Translations under genes and position numbers: made by a program
Notes under the pieces: generated by a model
What the model was told of the DNA's origin: nothing
What the model saw: only the letters and a program-made list of their open reading frames with translations
Databases searched by the model: none
Shown here: one piece after another, positions 15,140 to 20,122 of the stretch
How positions within the stretch are numbered: position 1 is the first letter of the stretch
How the letters are laid out: each line of letters opens with the position of its first letter
Source: JBMYQA01 sp049600855
GTDB lineage: Bacteria > Bacteroidota > Bacteroidia > Cytophagales > Flammeovirgaceae
Direction of reading: 5' to 3'
Assembly (NCBI GenBank): GCA_049600855.1
Contig: JBMYQA010000091.1
Location: 1 to 20,122, forward strand
DNA length: 20,122 nucleotides

Positions 15140-16348
15140 ATGAAAATGGCAATTATTGGTGGTGGAGCAGCTGGTTTTTTTGCGGCAATCAACATTGCTC
15201 AAAAACATCCAAATTGGCAAGTGACCATCTTCGAGAAATCAACCAAACTCTTGAGCAAGGTCAAGATTTCTGGTGGCGGGCGATGCAATGTCACGCATTA
15301 CTGCTTTGAGCCTAAAAAACTGTCATTAAACTACCCAAGAGGGCAAAAAGCCTTGTATCCTATTTTCAAGCAATTTAATCCAACACATACACTCGAATGG
15401 TTTGAGCAACGAGGCGTGGCCATCAAGCGAGAAGCGGATAATCGTATGTTTCCCATCACCGATAGCTCCCAAACCATTATCGATACCTTTCTGCAAGAAG
15501 CACGAAAAAATCGGGTCAACATCCAACTCAAAAAGGGACTCAAAAAATTGGAACAACTTGCTAATAAACGCTGGAAGCTCATATTTGATCAAAACGAAAC
15601 CCTCCTTTTTGACAAGGTATTGATTGCCACAGGCAGCCAACCTTCTGTTTGGAAACTACTCGAACAGCAATTGGGATTAAAAATTGTTTCTCCTGTTCCC
15701 TCCTTGTTTACGTTTAACTGTAAAGACATCCGAATTAACGGATTAATGGGATTGAGTTTTCCCAATGCCAGTATCAAAGTGGCAGGGACGAAACTACAAG
15801 CCAGTGGCCCACTATTAATTACCCATTGGGGCATGAGTGGACCAGCCATCCTACGGCTTTCTGCTTGGGGCGCAAGAGATTTAGCTGAAAAAAACTATGA
15901 CTTTCAGATCATTGTCAATTTTCTTGGCGATAAAAAACCCGAAGAAATTCGCAGCCTAATTTTAGAATCAAAGCAAAGTCAAGCTAAAAAATTGGCGAAT
16001 AACATCAGCATGGAAGGCATTCCGAAACGCTATTGGATGAAGCTCATGCAACTAATTGAGGCAAAAGAAACTCAACGCTTCGGTGAATTGTCGAAAAAGC
16101 AAACCAATAAGCTCATTGAAGAAATTGCCCAAGCTACTTTCCAAATTAAAGGGAAAAGTACCTTTAAAGAGGAATTTGTAACGAGTGGAGGCGTAAACCT
16201 TGCTGAAATCGACATGAAGACCATGCAAGCCAAACGTTTTCCCAACCTCTATTTTGCAGGTGAAGTATTAGATATTGATGCGATCACTGGTGGATTTAAC
16301 TTTCAAGCTTGCTGGTCTGAAGCTTGGGTACTTTCAGAAAACTTATAA
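15140..16348 (+). CDS. NAD(P)/FAD-dependent oxidoreductase, BaiN/HI0933 family
   Basis: A 402-residue cytoplasmic flavoprotein of the HI0933/BaiN (aminoacetone oxidase-like) group. It has the N-terminal Rossmann motif GGGAAGFFAA (7 to 16) for FAD, the family-specific KISGGGRCNVT (42 to 52), the central LIATGSQPSVW, and the paired C-terminal signatures TSGGVNLAEIDMKTM (about 348 to 362) and FAGEVLDIDAITGGFNFQ (about 373 to 390). Length and domain order are normal for the family. BaiN-type members are linked to bile-acid double-bond reduction and HI0933-type members are uncharacterised; the physiological substrate here is unknown. A second ATG two codons in (MAIIGGG) is a possible alternative start. 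Confidence 0.92.
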   Translation: MKMAIIGGGAAGFFAAINIAQKHPNWQVTIFEKSTKLLSKVKISGGGRCNVTHYCFEPKKLSLNYPRGQKALYPIFKQFNPTHTLEWFEQRGVAIKREADNRMFPITDSSQTIIDTFLQEARKNRVNIQLKKGLKKLEQLANKRWKLIFDQNETLLFDKVLIATGSQPSVWKLLEQQLGLKIVSPVPSLFTFNCKDIRINGLMGLSFPNASIKVAGTKLQASGPLLITHWGMSGPAILRLSAWGARDLAEKNYDFQIIVNFLGDKKPEEIRSLILESKQSQAKKLANNISMEGIPKRYWMKLMQLIEAKETQRFGELSKKQTNKLIEEIAQATFQIKGKSTFKEEFVTSGGVNLAEIDMKTMQAKRFPNLYFAGEVLDIDAITGGFNFQACWSEAWVLSENL

Positions 16349-16417
16349 TTGGTGTTTTTGTTAAAAGTAAGGTAACTTTAGATAGCATTGACGTTTATCG
16401 TTTATAAATTTACCATC

Positions 16418-17167
16418 ATGCCCAAATATATACTCACTTTATTCAGCCTATTCTTTTGCACTACGATTGGATTCGCACAAACCGCCACTGAATTTGAAAA
16501 TTGGTTGGCTCAGTTGAGTCATAACGATTTTGAAAGTGACTCCACCATCACTAAAATCATCAATACCTTAGAAGCGCCAAACTTCCCTTTTCAAACTTTT
16601 AAAAAGAATTACAAACCACTCGAATCGGATAATCATCGCTTAAGCATATTCAGCTTAGATTTACATAACGAAGGCTCTTATCAGCCATTTGCGAACTTTT
16701 TATGTTATGAATTTCCGAATGGTAAACGCATGGTCAAACTCTTAGATTATGTCATGGCTATCGATCAAGTCGAAGAGCTACCCGATTGTTGTGGAACAAA
16801 TGCATACCTCCTTTCAGGCACCTTACACGGATGCATCAGCTGTGTTGAACACATTGCTTTCATCATCAATGTGAACGAAAATGCGTTTGATGAAATCGCT
16901 AGCGTAAGCCTTGCTACTCGTGATTATTCCAAAAAACTCACCATCGACACCGAAAATAACCTCATTGCTTTTGATTTTACTTACGATCCGTCCGACGAAC
17001 ATAATGATCTACGCATTGAGAATATGCAGGAAGATAGCTACTCCTTAAAAGATGATCCTTTTATTCATCTGCGATTCAGCAAGAGTTGTTCAGATTCCAC
17101 ACTCATCCATGTTAAAGGCATTATTTCTATTACGCTGAATGGCCATTTTCAATTAGGGGGGAATTAA
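16418..17167 (+). CDS. Exported protein of unknown function with paired cysteines
   Basis: A 249-residue protein with a signal peptide (MPKYILTLFSLFFCTTIGFA, cleavage before Gln21). The start at 16418 gives this signal peptide directly; the frame extends ten codons upstream only through a TTG. The mature part has the cysteine clusters C124-C125 (LPDCCGTN) and C139-x-x-C142 (HGCISCVEH), followed by beta-rich sequence. The paired cysteines suggest disulfides or a metal site. I do not recognise the family. It follows the flavoprotein gene by 69 bases and ends before the restriction-modification region. Confidence 0.65.
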   Translation: MPKYILTLFSLFFCTTIGFAQTATEFENWLAQLSHNDFESDSTITKIINTLEAPNFPFQTFKKNYKPLESDNHRLSIFSLDLHNEGSYQPFANFLCYEFPNGKRMVKLLDYVMAIDQVEELPDCCGTNAYLLSGTLHGCISCVEHIAFIINVNENAFDEIASVSLATRDYSKKLTIDTENNLIAFDFTYDPSDEHNDLRIENMQEDSYSLKDDPFIHLRFSKSCSDSTLIHVKGIISITLNGHFQLGGN

Positions 17168-17202
17168 ACAGTTGTAATACTCATCCTCTTCACTTCAGCA
17201 GC

Positions 17203-17223
17203 TAAACACAATAGTTGTGTTTA
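17203..17223 (+). terminator. Hairpin downstream of the exported-protein gene
   Basis: TAAACACAA (17203 to 17211) and TTGTGTTTA (17215 to 17223) are perfect 9-base arms with a TAG loop, 36 bases after the stop codon, followed by TACAATTTTC. The T tract is weak, so termination is probable but not strong. It also marks the left limit of the restriction-modification module. Confidence 0.5.
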
Positions 17224-17266
17224 TACAATTTTCACCCCATTTAATGAAGCACGATTTAACTTTAAT

Positions 17267-17281
17267 GCTAACTATAGTATG
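17267..17281 (-). promoter_or_regulatory. Controller-protein operator box 1 (upstream, activator position)
   Basis: Minus-strand sequence CATACTATAGTTAGC, matching CATACTWWARWTAGC. It contains a perfect palindromic core ACTATAGT, resembling the ACT..AGT symmetry of known C boxes. It ends next to the predicted -33 element (TTG at 17282 to 17284) of the controller gene, where a bound protein could contact RNA polymerase. Confidence 0.65.
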
Positions 17282-17312
17282 TTGTATTAGCTGCATACTA
17301 AAAATAGCTTTG
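17282..17312 (+). promoter_or_regulatory. Predicted promoter of the controller and endonuclease genes
   Basis: TTG at 17282 to 17284 (-33) and TAGCTTTG at 17305 to 17312 (-7, exact TAnnTTTG) are separated by 20 bases. Transcription would begin near 17319, leaving a leader of about ten bases before the controller ATG at 17329. Box 2 covers part of the spacer and the -7 element, and box 3 covers the start site. Confidence 0.6.
17294..17308 (+). promoter_or_regulatory. Controller-protein operator box 2 (within promoter)
   Basis: CATACTAAAAATAGC, matching the ends of the 15-base consensus but with a degenerate, non-palindromic core, so probably the weakest site. It overlaps the first four bases of the -7 element. 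Its start is 19 bases (about two helical turns) before the start of box 3. Confidence 0.5.
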
Positions 17313-17327
17313 CATACTTTAGTTAGC
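17313..17327 (+). promoter_or_regulatory. Controller-protein operator box 3 (repressor position)
   Basis: CATACTTTAGTTAGC, differing from box 1 in one base. It starts on the base right after the -7 box and ends two bases before the controller ATG, so a bound protein would block transcription start. Box 1 and box 3 form an inverted pair. Confidence 0.65.
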
Positions 17328-17328
17328 A

Positions 17329-17544
17329 ATGATTTCAAAAAAAGATATACTAGTAAAGTTTGGTGAAAAAGTCCGAGAAATCCGAAAGGAAAAAGGACTA
17401 TCACAGGAAGAATTAGCCCACAAAGCCGATTTACATAGGACTTATATTGGTATGATTGAAAGGGCTGAAAAAAATATAACACTTATCAATATTGAGAAAA
17501 TTGCTAAAGCATTAGAAAAAAAAGTAATTGATTTATTTGACTAG
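17329..17544 (+). CDS. Controller protein (C protein) of the restriction-modification system, XRE-type HTH
   Basis: A 71-residue protein that is essentially one lambda-repressor-like helix-turn-helix domain, the usual size of C regulators. The motif runs from GLSQEELAHKADLHRTYIG (23 to 41), with helix 2 at about 25 to 33 and the recognition helix at about 36 to 46 (HRTYIGMIERA), then TLINIEKIAKALEKKVIDLF typical of the family. C proteins bind DNA as dimers at operators near their own start. They first activate and later repress their own and endonuclease transcription, delaying the nuclease until methylation is done. Its stop codon is directly followed by the endonuclease ATG, and three operator-like boxes lie before it. 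Confidence 0.88.
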   Translation: MISKKDILVKFGEKVREIRKEKGLSQEELAHKADLHRTYIGMIERAEKNITLINIEKIAKALEKKVIDLFD

Positions 17545-18279
17545 ATGGAAATAAAAAAATACGAAGACGATTTAATAACAGCATTAGAAAAGGTTGTAAA
17601 CGAAGTAATTGATGAAAACCCCAAATTGAGTATTGCTGTAAAAAAAGGCGAACGAGTTGGAGATGCAATAAGCAAGTTTTTCGAAGATAATTTTGTAGCA
17701 AAAACCAAAACTCATACTTACTTTTCTAACTCGGAAGCATCGCCAATAGGAAAAACAAAAAATCCTTGGGATGCAAGAACACAATATACGATTCAAGGGT
17801 TTACACAAGATATATGGATTGATTTTAAAGCTGTAAATGTCGAAAATGACGACACCAACCCAGATAGTGGTACTCCTGATAAAATCATTAAGCACATTTT
17901 AGACGATAACTTTTATTTAGTATTTATCTATGTCTATTATCAAGGAACCGATACAGGGTTAGAGTTCGTTAAAGTCCACGATAAATATGTAAAGGCTTAT
18001 TTTTTAAAAGATATAAGTTCAACATTTAGAATAACACCAGCGAACCAAATGCAAGTTAATGGCGCTGCTGAGCCTGAATACCGTACAAGAGAAGAGTTTC
18101 TGCAATTATTACTTACAAAAAAAATAGAATCTAACGAGAGGAAATTAAAGAAAGCTACGGAGGAATTAGCACATCTAAAAGGAGGTTTATTTAAAAAGAC
18201 TAAATCAATAGAAATTAAGCTATCTGACTTATCGGCCAAAAACAAAGCTCAAGAAGACATCATTAAAAATCTGAAATAG
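17545..18279 (+). CDS. Type II restriction endonuclease, PD-(D/E)XK type
   Basis: A 244-residue protein placed between a controller gene and a DNA methyltransferase, which is the main evidence for its role. A plausible PD-(D/E)XK active site is visible: the metal-binding Asp of NPWD (D76), then D93-F-K95 within IWIDFKAVN, plus an upstream Glu in KKGERVGDAI (E36) on a helix. The C-terminal 50 residues (KKIESNERKLKKATEELAHL...NKAQEDIIKNL) are Lys/Glu-rich and look like a coiled coil, perhaps for dimerisation. I cannot assign a recognition sequence or a named endonuclease family. The start codon abuts the controller stop (TAG-ATG), so translation is probably coupled and there is no promoter of its own. 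The sequence is AT-rich. The 3' end overlaps the convergent methyltransferase gene by 17 bases. Confidence 0.78.
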   Translation: MEIKKYEDDLITALEKVVNEVIDENPKLSIAVKKGERVGDAISKFFEDNFVAKTKTHTYFSNSEASPIGKTKNPWDARTQYTIQGFTQDIWIDFKAVNVENDDTNPDSGTPDKIIKHILDDNFYLVFIYVYYQGTDTGLEFVKVHDKYVKAYFLKDISSTFRITPANQMQVNGAAEPEYRTREEFLQLLLTKKIESNERKLKKATEELAHLKGGLFKKTKSIEIKLSDLSAKNKAQEDIIKNLK

Positions 18280-19978
18280 CACTTTTAATGGTCTGTAACT
18301 CAATGATTGAAATTTCAAAATACTCATTAAAAATTGAATCTATTTCGTTTTTAGTTTCCTCACAATTATTTGGATTAGCATAAATCTTATCGACTAAATC
18401 AGCAACCTTCTCCTGCAACGAATGATCTGATGGCACCGGTATTTGGTACAAGTCTGATACTTTAATTTGAGGTTGTTTCCCTTTAGAAAATCGGATAATC
18501 TTTCTCTGTTGAGCGTAGAAAGTGATCAGTTCAGAATTTAAAAAGCCACATAAAAACTTCAAAAACTGCACAGAAGAAGCCGAGTTATTTCTTAAAGAAA
18601 ACACATAAAGACTATTATTTGCTGAACTTGGATTTTTATCAAATGATGCAATGATTTCCTTTGCAGATTGTCTTATATAAATTTTAGGGTTATCATAAAT
18701 GACGGTTTCACCTAAACCCAATCGCTTTTTATTTTTTATTCCTTTTGCTGTTAATTCCGCTTTTAATTCATCATTTATCTTGTCTTGTAGTGCTTTATCA
18801 TAGTGAAAGAATTTTGTATGCTCCATTTCAGCATACTTCTCTTTTAATCCTTTAGAACCCTGATAATAAGGATAAACACCAACCTCTTTTTTAAATTGTG
18901 GCTTTTCAAAGACAAATCTGTCTTCCATATTTAGCAACATCACACATGTTCGCAGGTTTTTTTTCGGATACAACTCTTTAAGTGTAGGACATTTCTTAGC
19001 ATGTATCTTCTGTATTATTTCAGCACTCTTTGAACATGTACTAAATCGGAATCTATATTGGTCACTTGAATTATTCCAAAGTTTTTGATTAACCTCAATT
19101 TGACTATTATCCTCCGCATTTATAATGGCCACAAGGTTATCTTTCACTTTAGTTTTTTGTATTGTTAAAATTACTTGACCACTTGCCACTTCAAAATCCT
19201 TAATATTATGCTTGATGGATAAAATTCTGGTGTTGTCTAACAAATATTTTCTTGTGTGCTCATAAGCAGTTTCAAAAAATGCTAAATCAACAATAAAACT
19301 TAATTTCCCATTTTCTTTCAAGAAATCAATTGAATGTTCAATAAATAACATGACATAATTGATTTTACCATTTTTGAGTGAATCAGGAAACTGTGAATAC
19401 CTGTTTAAATAGTAAATTCTTTGGTTTTCATCTTTTTTCCTATCTCTTCTTCCATACAAAGAAACATAAGGCGGGTTACCTATTACATAGTCTATTTTTT
19501 GCAAAAACTTTGTAAGCGGCACCTCTTCAATAGAATCAAACAATGAATTTTCGTATTTGGGTTTTATCCTTTTTGTAAAATCATATACAAAAGCGTTGAA
19601 ACTACCATTATAAACCTCGTTAAACCTTATTTCATAATATTCTTTTATATTCTGCTTGGTTTTCTCAACCATCTTTTCGTCAACATCAACAAAACAAATG
19701 TTGGACGCTACGAAATTTTGGAACTGCTTAGCACTTCCTTTTTCTTTAAAAATTCTTTCTAATAATCGAATTACAAAAACACCATTACCACAAGATGGTT
19801 CAAGGAATTTTTTATTTAAAATACTTTCATCGTTGAATGCTACTACATCTAAAATCTCATCAACAGTTTGTATATTATTTGTTAGAAATACACCAAAATC
19901 CTTTCGATAAGAAACCTTTAATGCTTTTTCGTGAATACTTTGTGTACTAACTACGGATGAGGACTGATTGTTAACCAT
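18263..19978 (-). CDS. N6-adenine DNA methyltransferase, gamma class (TaqI/Eco57I-like)
   Basis: A 571-residue methyltransferase that would protect the host DNA at the partner endonuclease's site by methylating adenine with S-adenosylmethionine. The order of motifs is that of the gamma class: motif X KDFGVFLTN (26 to 34), motif I FLEPSCGNGVF (58 to 68), motif II acidic FVDVDE (96 to 101), and motif IV NPPYV (168 to 172), all in the N-terminal half. The C-terminal half is a target-recognition domain of the TaqI/Eco57I type, with GLGETVIYDNPKIYIRQSAKE and SKGKQPQIKVSDLYQIPVPS near the end. No nuclease motif is seen, so it is a separate methylase rather than a type IIG fusion. It is convergent with the endonuclease gene. 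Its ATG at 19978 lies just downstream of a controller operator box. Confidence 0.9.
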   Translation of the reverse strand: MVNNQSSSVVSTQSIHEKALKVSYRKDFGVFLTNNIQTVDEILDVVAFNDESILNKKFLEPSCGNGVFVIRLLERIFKEKGSAKQFQNFVASNICFVDVDEKMVEKTKQNIKEYYEIRFNEVYNGSFNAFVYDFTKRIKPKYENSLFDSIEEVPLTKFLQKIDYVIGNPPYVSLYGRRDRKKDENQRIYYLNRYSQFPDSLKNGKINYVMLFIEHSIDFLKENGKLSFIVDLAFFETAYEHTRKYLLDNTRILSIKHNIKDFEVASGQVILTIQKTKVKDNLVAIINAEDNSQIEVNQKLWNNSSDQYRFRFSTCSKSAEIIQKIHAKKCPTLKELYPKKNLRTCVMLLNMEDRFVFEKPQFKKEVGVYPYYQGSKGLKEKYAEMEHTKFFHYDKALQDKINDELKAELTAKGIKNKKRLGLGETVIYDNPKIYIRQSAKEIIASFDKNPSSANNSLYVFSLRNNSASSVQFLKFLCGFLNSELITFYAQQRKIIRFSKGKQPQIKVSDLYQIPVPSDHSLQEKVADLVDKIYANPNNCEETKNEIDSIFNEYFEISIIELQTIKSAISDF

Positions 19979-19986
19979 ATCACTTC

Positions 19987-20001
19987 GCTAATTATAGTAT
20001 G
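19987..20001 (-). promoter_or_regulatory. Controller-protein operator box 4 (methyltransferase promoter)
   Basis: Minus-strand CATACTATAATTAGC, one base from box 1 and matching CATACTWWARWTAGC. It starts on the base right after the predicted -7 element of the methyltransferase gene and ends eight bases before its ATG, the same arrangement as box 3. A bound controller protein would repress the methyltransferase. Confidence 0.65.
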
Positions 20002-20032
20002 TAAACTTATATAAAGTCCCCTGAAGAGGCAA
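20002..20032 (-). promoter_or_regulatory. Predicted promoter of the methyltransferase gene
   Basis: On the minus strand TTG (20032 to 20030) and TAAGTTTA (20009 to 20002; one mismatch to TAnnTTTG) are 20 bases apart. Transcription would start near 19995 with a leader of about 17 bases. Both this promoter and that of the controller gene carry TGTTG at the -33 position. No upstream activator box like box 1 is seen here. Confidence 0.5.
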
Positions 20033-20062
20033 CAATGGATGGATTAAATCTTTAACTTGGTT

Positions 20063-20075
20063 TAAGAGGCTGTTT
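20063..20075. repeat. Second copy of the IS-end-like sequence TAAGAGGCTGTTT
   Basis: This 13-base sequence is identical to 10351 to 10363, which is one arm of the palindrome in the other intergenic region. It lies 85 bases beyond the methyltransferase start, near the window edge. It could be the end of an insertion sequence continuing outside the window, or coincidence; no transposase is visible. Confidence 0.3.
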
Positions 20076-20122
20076 TAAAAAATAGTGTTTATCACGAATG
20101 GTTTGTTAGAGGAAAAATCACT

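Noticed and set aside
1..20122. CRISPR arrays, tRNA or rRNA genes, complete insertion sequences.
   Set aside because: I looked for regularly spaced repeats, tRNA arms and transposase-like proteins and found none in the window.

Overview
The window reads as chromosome of a Bacteroidota member, most plausibly Cytophagales-like or a relative; the rank below phylum is a guess. The evidence is repeated promoter pairs of the Bacteroidota type (-33 TTG/TTTG and -7 TAnnTTTG about 20 bases apart), no Shine-Dalgarno sequences before starts, DUF1573 and CIA30 exported proteins, the long group-1 type of pyrroline-carboxylate dehydrogenase, and a FucP/GluP-type sugar transporter.

Layout. At the left edge is the N-terminus of a TetR-family regulator (minus) with a perfect 22-bp palindrome over its own promoter. 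A minus-strand sugar MFS transporter follows, then a structured 470-base gap, an M28 lipoprotein peptidase and ribulose-phosphate 3-epimerase (both minus). A bidirectional promoter region separates these from pruA (plus). Convergent to pruA is an apparent minus-strand operon of two proteins I could not assign: 283 aa (upstream) and 1086 aa (downstream). After a 419-base gap holding an IS-end-like palindrome come three minus-strand exported proteins: CIA30-like, a beta-rich probable outer-membrane protein, and DUF1573.

From about 12.7 kb the coding strand switches to plus. There is an AAC(3)-I-like GNAT acetyltransferase, a DUF4386-like membrane protein, an unrecognised acidic protein, a SnoaL-like protein, a BaiN/HI0933-type flavoprotein and an exported cysteine-containing protein.

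The right end (17.2 to 20.0 kb) is a complete type II restriction-modification system. A C-type controller protein and a PD-(D/E)XK endonuclease are abutting genes on plus; a gamma-class N6-adenine methyltransferase runs convergently on minus and overlaps the endonuclease 3' end by 17 bases. A 15-base motif, CATACTWWARWTAGC, occurs three times in the controller promoter and once in the methyltransferase promoter. In both promoters one copy begins at the base right after the predicted -7 box and ends just before the ATG. This is a readable feedback circuit: the controller probably activates, then represses, itself and the endonuclease, and represses the methyltransferase.

The observations most worth following are this operator set and the unassigned 283/1086-aa gene pair. 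All functional calls rest on reading motifs by eye; no database search was run.
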